In this document: in pieces, positions 44,065-52,259 of the stretch | Numbering within the stretch: the first letter of the stretch is position 1 | Layout: the number at the start of each line of letters is the position of its first letter | Source: an uncultured Eggerthellaceae bacterium | GTDB taxonomy: Bacteria; Actinomycetota; Coriobacteriia; Coriobacteriales; Eggerthellaceae | DNA: 64,000 nucleotides | Direction of reading: 5' to 3' | NCBI GenBank assembly: GCA_949840905.1 | Contig: CATKXW010000003.1 | Coordinates: 1-64,000, forward strand | Program-made: the position numbers and the translations under genes | Notes under the pieces: generated by a model | Told to the model about the DNA's origin: nothing | Seen by the model: only the letters and a program-made list of their open reading frames with translations | Databases searched by the model: none

Positions 44065-46428
44065 TTAAACCCCCTCGAAACGCGTAAAGTGGAAGCCAGT
44101 CAGAGGCTGCGTCGTGATGAGCTCCGACTCGCTATGATCGTTCTCGGGCGTCACCTTGTAGCACTTGCACAGCGTGCTCTTGTACGGAGCACCATAGTGG
44201 GTCGGGCCGTACACGCCCATGGTGGTGAGGTTGTTGGCGTTGCAGTCGAACACACCGTACAGATGCGGCTCTGCAGCCTCTTCCTCGGGGAACCACCAGC
44301 CGTGACGGGCACGCACCAGGTTCGGGATGAGACCGGGGGCGATATGCGCCTTCTGCTTGCACTTGCCACGCGGATTCTCGAACCAAACCCAGTCGCCTTC
44401 AAGAACGCCCAGCTCCTCTGCGAGCTCCGGAGAGATGTCGCAGATAGCGGTCGGATGGATCTGACGCATGTGCGGCAGCTGGCGATGCTCGGAATGGAAC
44501 AGGCCGATGTGACGGTGGCCAGAGGTGTAGATGAGCGGATACTCTTTGTACAGCTCAGGCGTACGATACGGAGACTCGTAGGGCTCCATATGGTGCGGCA
44601 GCGGATCGAAGCCCCACACGTCGAACAGCGGAGAGTAGATCTCGAACAGACCGGTAGCAGTAACGAAGCCCGGGTTGCCGTCCTCGCGGAGCAGGCCCTT
44701 CTCGTACTTGCGATAGGTCTCGTTCCAATCCCACCAGTCGTAGACCTTCTCGCGCAGATCCTGGAAGGTGTAGTCGACGCCGTTGCCCTCGTCCTGGATC
44801 ATCCAAGTGAGGAAGTCCTCGGTGGTCTCGAACTGACCGTAGAACTCAGGGTTGAAGCGCTTGCCCATGGCCATGACGAGCTCTTCGTCAGACTTGCACT
44901 CATAGTAGCGACCCGCAGAAGCGGTGATGGTGCGCAGCGGCTGCCACCAGGAGCGATAGGAGTTGCGCTCGATGGACATGGCCATCGGGAGCACGCAGTC
45001 GGCGAAAGCGACAGCCGTCGGGGTCAGATAGTAATCTGCCACGATGGTGTACTTGATGTTCTTCCACGCCTTGTACACGCGCGGAGCGTCGCCGGCCATG
45101 TTGGCGATCGGGTTGGTCTGCTCGACCCAGATGAGCTGCGGACGGTAGGGAACGCCCGTCTCCATGGCCTCCAGCAGCAGATCCGGCGGAATGAACGGCG
45201 TATAGCCGGCCTTGTGGATCGGGGACTGCGTGGTGCCGATACGACGATCGAGCATCTCAGGGGAGATGAACTCGAGGCCAGCGCCGTACTTCTTGGAAGA
45301 GTTGTAGGCGTAGCGCACGAGCACGTTGCCGCCGGGGACGTCGAGGTTGCCGCAGATGGCGACCATGTCGTCGATGGCGTTGGAAGCCTCCATAGCGGAG
45401 ATCTGCATGTCGATGGCGAGACCCCACTGGATGCCAGCAGGCTTGGCCTTAGCATACATGCGAGCAGCGTCGATGATCAGCTGAGCGTCGACCCAGCAGA
45501 TCTCGGCGACCTTGTCGACCGGGTACTCCTGCACGCGCTCGACCAGAGAGTCGAAGCCGTAGGTCCAGGTCTCAGTCCACTCGTGATCGTAGAGATCCTC
45601 GTTGATGATCACGTTCAGCATGCCGAGCGCCAGAGCGCAGTCGGTGCCAGGACGAATCTGCAGCCAAATATCCGCCTTAGAAGCAAGCCAGGTCAGAGCC
45701 GGGTCGACCACGATGAACTTGGTGCCCATGCGCATAAGGTCGATCAGCCAGTGGCCCATGAAGCCGTCAGGGTTGGATGCGAGAGGCTGATTAGCCCACA
45801 CGACGACGACCTCAGGCTTGACCCATTCCGCGTTATTGTAGCGGTCGGGATGCAGCTGAGCGTTGTCGAGGATCCAGCAGTCGCCTTCCTGCAGCAGATT
45901 CGCGGTCATGCGAGGCTGATAGCAGGAGTCAGCGGACAGGAAGCCGAAAGACATGTTCGGCGAACCGAAAGCAGTGCGGAGAACCATAGCGCCCTGCCAC
46001 ATCGCGTTACGGCCGGTGCCGGAGAGAGCGACCACGCCCTCGGGCCCGATACCACCGAACTCATCGCGAATGATGCGGCAGCAATCCTGGAAAGCTTCCT
46101 CGATGAAGTCGAGAGCCTCGTCCCAGGTAACGCGCTTCCACTTGTTAGAACCTTTTTCTCCGTCAAGGAGCAGCGGCCATTTCATGCGATCATGGTTGTA
46201 GATCTGCTCAACCATGTTGATGCAGCGCAGGCACAGACGACCCTGGTTGTAAGCAAAATTGGGATCGCCTTCCACGCGCTCGAGCGTACCATCTTTAGTG
46301 TAGGCCAGAACGCCACAACCGTTGTGGCAGCCAGGGCCCGTCCAGACCGAAGTACGAGTCACCTCATAGCCATCTTCGTACCAGCGCCAGTCTGTTTTAT
46401 AAAGATCCTTATTGAGCTCGTTGATCAT
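44065..46428 (-). CDS. Cytoplasmic molybdopterin oxidoreductase (acetylene hydratase / catechol dehydroxylase-like)
   Basis: This 787-residue bis-MGD enzyme has one N-terminal [4Fe-4S] set (GPGCHNGCGV, GRLCLRC). It lacks a Tat signal, so it works in the cytoplasm. The run RPGTDCALALGMLNVIINED is very like acetylene hydratase, and the end holds the usual MGD-binding domain (EYPLIYTSGHRHIGLFHSEH, QIHPTAICDIS). The SADSCYQPR segment holds a Cys near the expected metal-ligand position. Relatives in Eggerthellaceae include catechol dehydroxylases and pyrogallol-type enzymes, so substrate is unproven. It is followed by the Fe-S subunit gene and surrounded by small zinc-ribbon genes. Confidence 0.8.
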   Translation of the reverse strand: MINELNKDLYKTDWRWYEDGYEVTRTSVWTGPGCHNGCGVLAYTKDGTLERVEGDPNFAYNQGRLCLRCINMVEQIYNHDRMKWPLLLDGEKGSNKWKRVTWDEALDFIEEAFQDCCRIIRDEFGGIGPEGVVALSGTGRNAMWQGAMVLRTAFGSPNMSFGFLSADSCYQPRMTANLLQEGDCWILDNAQLHPDRYNNAEWVKPEVVVVWANQPLASNPDGFMGHWLIDLMRMGTKFIVVDPALTWLASKADIWLQIRPGTDCALALGMLNVIINEDLYDHEWTETWTYGFDSLVERVQEYPVDKVAEICWVDAQLIIDAARMYAKAKPAGIQWGLAIDMQISAMEASNAIDDMVAICGNLDVPGGNVLVRYAYNSSKKYGAGLEFISPEMLDRRIGTTQSPIHKAGYTPFIPPDLLLEAMETGVPYRPQLIWVEQTNPIANMAGDAPRVYKAWKNIKYTIVADYYLTPTAVAFADCVLPMAMSIERNSYRSWWQPLRTITASAGRYYECKSDEELVMAMGKRFNPEFYGQFETTEDFLTWMIQDEGNGVDYTFQDLREKVYDWWDWNETYRKYEKGLLREDGNPGFVTATGLFEIYSPLFDVWGFDPLPHHMEPYESPYRTPELYKEYPLIYTSGHRHIGLFHSEHRQLPHMRQIHPTAICDISPELAEELGVLEGDWVWFENPRGKCKQKAHIAPGLIPNLVRARHGWWFPEEEAAEPHLYGVFDCNANNLTTMGVYGPTHYGAPYKSTLCKCYKVTPENDHSESELITTQPLTGFHFTRFEGV

Positions 46429-46616
46429 GAAACGTCCCCCCTTTCTCTTTCTCTTTCGAATAGGAATGTTTCCGCTTTCGTAGAGCTTCTGCTAACTGTC
46501 TTTCCGACCACCCCCTGATTGCTTTCATCTGTTCGCATCGAACATGCCCCTGGCCCATGGCCTTGCGGCCACATCATTGGCTGTAAGCAAACGTTCGATC
46601 CTTCGATTTGCTAGGC

Positions 46617-46633
46617 GTGAGCCGCGGGCTCAC
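46617..46633. terminator. Short hairpin downstream of the second zinc-ribbon gene
   Basis: GTGAGCC-GCG-GGCTCAC is a perfect 7-bp stem just past the 46664 stop (minus strand); no T run, so termination is uncertain. Confidence 0.4.
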
Positions 46634-46663
46634 AGACCAGGAGCAGTTTGTCCAGAAAAGAAT

Positions 46664-46876
46664 CTATGCGCTCGGCGGTTTCGGAGCACCAGGAGCCTTC
46701 GGGGCACCAGGAGCAGCCGGGGCAGCGCCAGGAGCGCCGGGAGCGCTGGCAGCCTCGTCGCCCGTAGGCAGATCGGCTCCGCACTTCTTGCACTTCGTCA
46801 TCTCCGGCGGGTTGAAAGAACCGCAACTCGGGCACTTCTTCATCATGTCATCGAATGATGGCGGTCTAAAACACAT
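46664..46876 (-). CDS. Small zinc-ribbon protein with Ala/Pro/Gly-rich tail (70 residues)
   Basis: MCFRPPSFDDMMKKCPSCGS holds the first pair of Cys; KCKKCGADLPTG the second. The remainder is a repetitive APGAPGAAPAAPGAPKAPGA tail. An upstream in-frame Met (46948) exists, but this one has GAGAGGAG in place. It resembles the 43392-43601 protein in ribbon and leader and lies upstream of the molybdoenzyme gene. Confidence 0.72.
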   Translation of the reverse strand: MCFRPPSFDDMMKKCPSCGSFNPPEMTKCKKCGADLPTGDEAASAPGAPGAAPAAPGAPKAPGAPKPPSA

Positions 46877-47220
46877 AAGACGAACTCCTCTCGTATCACC
46901 ATTACTGGCTCGCTCCATGAATGGCGAGGGGCGCGGCCGGGTCTTCATCAGCCGCAGCGCCCATGCCTTGCGTGGAGCAAGTCGAAAATAGCACGCAGGC
47001 GCACGTCACATGTCACACCTGAGATAGTAAAAATGGGGAGTTAATGCCATCTAGTACATGGCGTATGAGGTCGTTATACGGGTGTTTCTTCAAAAATGAC
47101 TACGAGAGACGAAAGTGAAGAGCTCAGATGGGCTCAGCACCGGAGCCGGCTTTGCGCGCATCGAACGCACCCTTCTGGGCGTCGGAACATCAGTATGAGA
47201 ACACGAGGAAGAGCCTCATG
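46877..47220. promoter_or_regulatory. Promoter region upstream of the molybdoenzyme and zinc-ribbon genes
   Basis: About 340 bp without a gene. The stretch around 47025-47110 is AT-rich and would serve the minus-strand genes. A direct repeat GTCACA (47005-47010 and 47012-47017) resembles half of a CRP/FNR-like site, but symmetry is missing. Confidence 0.35.
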
Positions 47221-47565
47221 TCAGGGCTTCACGAAGGCGCGCATCTTCGGATGAGCCTCCAGCCACTCCTCGCTCGGGCGCGTGTTGCGCTCGCACACCA
47301 GATCGCCATGGTCGTGCTTGGGCACTTTGCTGTTGCCGCATGGATAGGCGCACACGAACCCGCTATAGTTGCAGCGGACCGGCTTAGGGCGCACTTCAGC
47401 AGAAAGATCACGACCGCATTTCTTGCACAGCAGCTCGCCGCCAGCTATGATGTCATCCTTCTCGAAGACGTTGAGCGAGCCGCAGGCCTCGCACGTGGTC
47501 GACTTCAAGGGCGCTGGCTGACACTTCCCGCACATGGGATTGCATATCCAACATCCACCAGGCAT
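47221..47565 (-). CDS. Cys-rich zinc-ribbon-like protein (114 residues)
   Basis: It begins MPGGCWICNPMCGKCQPAP and contains about 12 Cys in CxxC-type pairs (TCEACGSLN, LLCKKCGRDL, VRCNYSGFVCAYPCG), then an acidic/His tail (HDHGDLVCERN). The Met at 47565 has AGAGAGGAAACG upstream; the frame extends further but without support. It is the third small Cys-rich gene in this neighbourhood and is not assigned to a family. It may bind several zinc ions or an Fe-S cluster. Confidence 0.7.
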   Translation of the reverse strand: MPGGCWICNPMCGKCQPAPLKSTTCEACGSLNVFEKDDIIAGGELLCKKCGRDLSAEVRPKPVRCNYSGFVCAYPCGNSKVPKHDHGDLVCERNTRPSEEWLEAHPKMRAFVKP

Positions 47566-47633
47566 GATCGTTTCCTCTCTTATTCCACGCGCCCGCTTCC
47601 TCTGGACGGGCGTCCATCCTTCGAGCATGGATC

Positions 47634-47673
47634 GGCCGGGACCCTATCCTTCACGGAAGGAAGTTCCCCGGCC
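47634..47673 (-). terminator. Hairpin after the small duplicated-motif gene
   Basis: GGCCGGGAC and GTTCCCCGGCC bracket CCTTC/GAAGG, giving a composite stem between 47221-47565 and 47769-47984 on the minus strand. Confidence 0.5.
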
Positions 47674-47768
47674 AGCCCCGACGCGGCCCTCTCCGAGAGG
47701 GACGCGTCGCTTCGCACAGTACTGAAAAAGGGGAATGGGAAAAGGAACGAACTGGACGAGGTCGAGCC

Positions 47769-47984
47769 TCATCGACCCGCGACGCGCCCATCGGCGATGG
47801 AAGCATCTTCGATGTGCTCCATCGCAGCGCCCACGATGTCGGCCTCGGTACCGGTGCCGACCTTCTCGCGCAGCTCGTTGTCGGGCACAGGAGCCTTCTT
47901 ATCGGTCAGCCCGTCGGCGATCGAGGCGTCCTCGATGAACTCAGCGGCAGCCCCTACCAGCTCTTCTTCGTTGTTCGGAAACAT
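47769..47984 (-). CDS. Small acidic protein with a duplicated motif (71 residues)
   Basis: Starting MFPNNEEELVGAAAEFIEDA, the protein contains two copies of a block of about 20 residues, LVGAAAEFIEDASIADG and IVGAAMEHIEDASIADG, separated by a short hinge. A start six codons upstream is possible; this one has AAAGGA at 8 bp. It has no known family. The repeat suggests a two-part helical or binding unit. It stands between the Cys-rich gene and the membrane proteins. Confidence 0.6.
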   Translation of the reverse strand: MFPNNEEELVGAAAEFIEDASIADGLTDKKAPVPDNELREKVGTGTEADIVGAAMEHIEDASIADGRVAGR

Positions 47985-48214
47985 CTTAAGCATCCTTTCC
48001 ATCAGATCCTCGACGCTGATGCCGCATCGCGCCCGCCTTCGGCGCCGCGACCCTCACATGCAAGGATCGATCGAAAGTTCGCTCACAGCCTGCTTCCGAG
48101 TATAGGGGGCCTTAACGGAGCTTCGGCACCGCGAGCACGCTTCGTTAGGAATGCGTTACCGTTGCCCCTGATCCTCCCAGAAAAGACAGGCTCTTCCCTC
48201 TTCTCCCCCTCTCC

Positions 48215-49009
48215 CTATCGCCTCCCTTTCGTGTTCTTCTTCGAGCGCTTCGTCGCCTGCTTCACCTTCTCCTTCAGTTCGCGCTCCCATGCCTCGCGCA
48301 GAGGCTTCATCTTCAACCGCTCGATGACCGTAGCCACGATGAGCAACGCGAACGACACGATTATCATCACCACGGGTATCGTGACATCGGCCATGTTGCG
48401 CTGGGCGATGATGACCGCCACCAAGGTGATGATCGTGGCCGTGGCTATGAGACCCAGCCATACGCGGCGGATAGCCTTGAACTCAGCGGTAGGGGGCACG
48501 CGCTTGTTGCGAGCGCGGCTGAGGAATATCTTGTCGATGTCGGCCTGAGTGGCACCATGCTTGCCGTCCGATTCTCGCAAAGCCAGCTCGTTAACCTTAT
48601 GCCAAGCGTTGATGTCCTCTTTGATGGGACGGGCGCGGCCGAAGGCGACCACCATGCCCACCACGATGACCACGTTGGCGATGAGCAGGATATTGTTCTG
48701 GGTCTCCTCGTCTATCTGACCGTTGGTGTACAGCCAGATGGCTAACAGCAGCATGGCAAAGCCGATGGCCACGATAGCCACCACCAACACACGGTACAGC
48801 TTGAAGTCCTTGAACAGCTGCACCAGGCGCGGATCGAGGTCTGCGCCGGCCTGGGCGCTGGCCAAGGCGCTCTCTACCGCCTGCTTCGTCTCCTTGGCAC
48901 CGCTCTCAGGACGGCCGCGCAGCACCGTATCGAGACCGGCGGTCTGATCGCTCGCTGAACCCGCCGCGTAGGGCATGCCTTTGGTGGGAGAGTTCTTCTT
49001 CTTGCTCAT
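48215..49009 (-). CDS. Four-helix membrane protein (paralog 1)
   Basis: The soluble N-terminal part of this 264-residue protein precedes helix pairs VLVVAIVAIGFAMLLLAIWL / ILLIANVVIVVGMVVAFG and WLGLIATATIITLVAVIIA / VVMIIVSFALLIVATVIE, with a basic tail. It is a clear paralog of the next gene (shared R-R-x-W-L...MKPLRxxW end). The family was not recognised. Genes are in the same direction, separated by 85 bp. Confidence 0.6.
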   Translation of the reverse strand: MSKKKNSPTKGMPYAAGSASDQTAGLDTVLRGRPESGAKETKQAVESALASAQAGADLDPRLVQLFKDFKLYRVLVVAIVAIGFAMLLLAIWLYTNGQIDEETQNNILLIANVVIVVGMVVAFGRARPIKEDINAWHKVNELALRESDGKHGATQADIDKIFLSRARNKRVPPTAEFKAIRRVWLGLIATATIITLVAVIIAQRNMADVTIPVVMIIVSFALLIVATVIERLKMKPLREAWERELKEKVKQATKRSKKNTKGRR

Positions 49010-49094
49010 GGGGCAACACCGTTCTTTCGGTCGGGCCGCTTCGAGGGCCGGTGTCAGGTTCGAAAAGATGGGCTCAGGCACCGCAAGAGGCCGG

Positions 49095-49904
49095 TCATTC
49101 GACCATGCCGCGTTCGCCCTTGCGTATGGCGCGCAGGTTGTCGCGCATCTGCATCTCGGTCATGCCGTAGCGGCGCGCCCACTCGTTGCGTAGGGGCTTC
49201 ATGCGAGTACGATCGAGGTAGAACGCCACTACCACCAGAGCGAACGCGCTCAAGAGCATGAGCGTGGCTATGATGCCGAGGCTCGGCTGCAGGTAATACA
49301 GCAGAAGCGATGCGAGACCGAGCAGCGCCGCTGCCCCGTAGATGGAAAGCCACATGCGCCGCAGCTTGCGGTATTCTGGCAGGTCAGGGATGACCTCGGT
49401 ACGAACATCGCGTTCGAGTATCTTGTACACGTCATCCATGTCACGGAATTTTCCGTCCTCGATGAGCACGCCATCGGGTGCGTCGTCGTCACGGATGCGC
49501 GAGATGGGCTCTCCTTTGAACTCCTTCATCTTCCGTTTGAAGGGCCGCGTGCGGGTGAAGATGGTGACCGCCATCAGCACGATGAACAGATAGGCCACCG
49601 ACATCATGATGTTGTAGATGCCCAGACTGACCACTCCGGTCTGACTGAGGCCCACCGACACCAGGATGAGCGCGAAACCGCAGCCGCCCAACACCCACGT
49701 GAGCAGGCGGAAGCGGCGATACTCCGAGGTCAGATACTGATAGAAGCTGTCCGCTTCCTGCTCGGCCGCCGACTCATCCGCCTCGGCACTGACCGCCAAG
49801 GCCGCTGTCTCGGGCGCTTCTTCCGCCCGCGCTGCCTCGTCTGTGGCAGCCTCTTCGGTCACCTCGACCATATCGAGGCGTTCGTTCTCGTTCTGGCTGG
49901 TCAT
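49095..49904 (-). CDS. Four-helix membrane protein (paralog 2)
   Basis: This 269-residue protein has an acidic N-terminus, then four helices (LLTWVLGGCGFALILVSVGL; MSVAYLFIVLMAVTIF; LSIYGAAALLGLASLLLYYL; LMLLSAFALVVVAFYLD) and a basic tail (RTRMKPLRNEWARRYG). It begins within the stop of the methyltransferase fusion gene (ATGA overlap), so it is translated with it. Function unknown. Confidence 0.62.
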   Translation of the reverse strand: MTSQNENERLDMVEVTEEAATDEAARAEEAPETAALAVSAEADESAAEQEADSFYQYLTSEYRRFRLLTWVLGGCGFALILVSVGLSQTGVVSLGIYNIMMSVAYLFIVLMAVTIFTRTRPFKRKMKEFKGEPISRIRDDDAPDGVLIEDGKFRDMDDVYKILERDVRTEVIPDLPEYRKLRRMWLSIYGAAALLGLASLLLYYLQPSLGIIATLMLLSAFALVVVAFYLDRTRMKPLRNEWARRYGMTEMQMRDNLRAIRKGERGMVE

Positions 49905-51265
49905 GACCGCTCCGTTCCTTCGGTTCGTCGTCCAACGCTGTGGCCCGACCCATCATCGGGCCCATCCTGCAACGGCATCACCATGATGACCGCGTCATCG
50001 ACAGGGTTGCCGTAATAGTCGGGAATGCTTCCTATCGCCTCGAAGCCTACCGAGCGATAGAGCGCACGAGCGTCTTCATTGTGCTCGCGTAATTGAAGCC
50101 GCATCTCGCGAGCGCCATCGCCGCGAGCGCCATCGAGAGCGCAGTCCACCAGCAGCGCCCCGATGCCACGCCGGCGCATGGACGGATCCACCGCCACATG
50201 GGTAATGAGCCCTGTGCCCTCCACGGTCCACCACCCGATGTAGCCACGCACCTTCCCCTCGCTATCACGGGCGACCGCATAGACAGCATCATGGTTATGG
50301 CGCAGCTCCATTGCGAAGGCCAGAGGAGCCCATGGGTTCGGGAACGAGCGCATCTCGATGGCCATCACCTCGCCCAGATCATCCTCGGTCATGGGCTCCA
50401 CCGTCATACCGTTCTTCGCTATCAGCAAAAGAGCATGGGCAGCCCCGCGATCTGCTCGTGCGGCCCCATCCGGCCCAGAGCAAGGCTTCTGCCCCACCAC
50501 CGTGAACGTCGGGGTGTCGAAGAAGTAGTCATCACGCTCGAACAGCTGCCGCCACTGGGCCAGCAGCCGCCCCATCTCCTCGTCACGCTCGCCATCGATG
50601 AGCGGATCACGGAAGTAGGTCATGCGATCGAACAGGGCCAGACGCTCATCCCGATCCATGGATGCGGTGCTCTTGTGAGTCACCGTCACCTCCACCGGAG
50701 CGAATCCCGCGTTGCGCAGAAGCCCATAGCACGCGGCACCGTTGCACCGATCGGTATGGGCCGTGTGGGGCACCTTCGGACGCACTGCCTCCTCATAGCG
50801 AGCGAACACGCGCTCCATCACGCGCTCCGGGTCGGGAGAAGATGCCTTCAAGCTGTCGTCCACGGTCTTGATGACCACCCATCCTCCCGGCTTCAAGCAC
50901 TGCAACGCCTTGGAAGCCGCTGCCTGCTTGTCGGGAAGATGCTGGAAGCTATGGCCGAAATACACCAGGTCGAACGAGCCGTCGGCAGCGAAGTCCTCGA
51001 AGCTGCCCTGCCGCCAACAGAACCGCTCGTCATCGGTGGCTTCAACGGCCAGAGCAAGGGCTTCCTCGTCAGGATCGAGGCCCACCACCTGCGCTATGTT
51101 GGCGTAGGGTCCCAGCTTGAGCACCGTATTGAAGCCATCGAAACAGCCCACGTCGAGCACGTGCGCATCGACCATCTCGGTCAACCCGATGCGCTCGAAC
51201 GCACTGTGGTCGGCTGCGGCGCTGCTCAGCGCCACCGCGTCGATCTGTTCGCGATTCCACGGCAT
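49901..51265 (-). CDS. Fused SAM-dependent methyltransferase and RimI-type N-acetyltransferase
   Basis: In this 454-residue protein, residues ~1-265 form a class I methyltransferase (HVLDVGCFDGFNTVLKLGPY, later LKPGGWVVIKTV). Residues ~285-440 form a GNAT domain of the RimI kind (EVMAIEMRSFPNPWAPLAFA, HVAVDPSMRRRGIGALLVD, ALYRSVGFEAIGSIPDYY), which in other species acetylates the N-terminal Ala of S18. The fusion is unusual. The stop overlaps the start of the membrane protein gene. The methyl target is unknown. Confidence 0.82.
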   Translation of the reverse strand: MPWNREQIDAVALSSAAADHSAFERIGLTEMVDAHVLDVGCFDGFNTVLKLGPYANIAQVVGLDPDEEALALAVEATDDERFCWRQGSFEDFAADGSFDLVYFGHSFQHLPDKQAAASKALQCLKPGGWVVIKTVDDSLKASSPDPERVMERVFARYEEAVRPKVPHTAHTDRCNGAACYGLLRNAGFAPVEVTVTHKSTASMDRDERLALFDRMTYFRDPLIDGERDEEMGRLLAQWRQLFERDDYFFDTPTFTVVGQKPCSGPDGAARADRGAAHALLLIAKNGMTVEPMTEDDLGEVMAIEMRSFPNPWAPLAFAMELRHNHDAVYAVARDSEGKVRGYIGWWTVEGTGLITHVAVDPSMRRRGIGALLVDCALDGARGDGAREMRLQLREHNEDARALYRSVGFEAIGSIPDYYGNPVDDAVIMVMPLQDGPDDGSGHSVGRRTEGTERS

Positions 51266-51307
51266 GGAAGAGGACCTTTCGTCTTCGCGAGCCGGCTAGA
51301 TCAGAGC

Positions 51308-52177
51308 TTATCGGCTCGACTTCTGAGCCCGCTGCGCCTCGGCAGCCATGCGAAGCGCGTCGAGCGCGGTGCTGTCGAGCACTTCGCCATCGGAGAACAC
51401 CTCCATGTTCTGCTGCATCTGGCTCACGGAATGAACGTTGCAGGAAACGGTGCGCACTTCAGGCAGCGACTTCACGAAGCGCAGGGCCCAATCGACCGAG
51501 CTGCGAGCCGGATCGGCCTCCTTCAGGATGCGCAGCGGCTCTTCTTTCAGGCGCGTCGCAGGTCCTGTGCGCAGGGCACCGTGGGCGATGATGGGCAGTC
51601 CTGCCGCGGCCGCCACCTCGTATCGCTCGCGCACGCCGCGCTCGAACCAATCGTAGAAGTTGATGCGCAGGCGCACGAAATCCCATGGATAGCGTCCGAT
51701 GAACGCCTCCAACTTGTCCGCCGACAGCTCCGAGCAGAACCCGAGCTGGCCGATGGCGCCGGCCTCCTTCTGGGCGAACAGGTAGTCGATGGCACCCGAA
51801 TCGACGTTTATCTCCTGGTTGAGGTCGGTGACGCCCTCGACCGTATAGAAGTCGATGGTGGTGCGCTCTAGCTTCTTCAACTGCTTTTGAAACACGTATT
51901 CATAGCGCGGATCGACCATCTCGAAGAAGCTGGTGGCCACATAGGTGGGCGTCTCCACCTGCGAGAGCTGCTCGCCCAGGAAGGTCTCGGCCTCGCCCTT
52001 GTGATTGGAATAAGAGGTGTCGAAGAAGTCGATGCCACCTTCAAGACATGCGGCCACTATAGCCTCGGCGGCCTTGGTATCCAGATGGATCACGCGCGCC
52101 GAGTCCTCAGTAGGGAAGCGCTTCGTTCCCAAGCCCAACCGAGAGATGGTCACGCCATTGATGTCGTTGCGTTGCAT
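51308..52177 (-). CDS. Aldo/keto reductase family protein with altered active site
   Basis: This 289-residue TIM-barrel protein begins MQRNDINGVTISRLGLGTKR, the usual AKR start. Asp and Tyr of the tetrad are present in DFFDTSYSN. The Lys normally in the next strand (VATK) is replaced (YVATSFFEM), and the His (IDFYxxH) is replaced by Glu/Gly (IDFYTVEG). NADPH-binding loop features near the C-terminus (TVSCNVHSVSQMQQNME) are partly kept. It may be an inactive or repurposed member. The start has GGAGGGAA upstream. Confidence 0.75.
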   Translation of the reverse strand: MQRNDINGVTISRLGLGTKRFPTEDSARVIHLDTKAAEAIVAACLEGGIDFFDTSYSNHKGEAETFLGEQLSQVETPTYVATSFFEMVDPRYEYVFQKQLKKLERTTIDFYTVEGVTDLNQEINVDSGAIDYLFAQKEAGAIGQLGFCSELSADKLEAFIGRYPWDFVRLRINFYDWFERGVRERYEVAAAAGLPIIAHGALRTGPATRLKEEPLRILKEADPARSSVDWALRFVKSLPEVRTVSCNVHSVSQMQQNMEVFSDGEVLDSTALDALRMAAEAQRAQKSSR

Positions 52178-52259
52178 AAAGGTTCCCTCCAAAATCACCG
52201 ATACCGTTCGTGAAGCGCCCTACGCGAGAAGACCCCGAAAGCCCTTGCGCGATCGAAGC

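Noticed and set aside
43741-46518. A 925-codon open frame on the + strand across the molybdoenzyme
   Set aside because: It is the antisense of the molybdoenzyme and Fe-S genes, whose family motifs are on the minus strand. High GC makes such long shadows common.
47005-47017. CRP/FNR site before the molybdoenzyme group
   Set aside because: The two GTCACA halves are direct and 7 bp apart rather than inverted at the expected spacing.
50093-51871. A 592-codon + strand frame over the methyltransferase fusion
   Set aside because: Antisense of a recognised methyltransferase/GNAT protein; the composition is Arg/His/Leu-rich and no family was seen.
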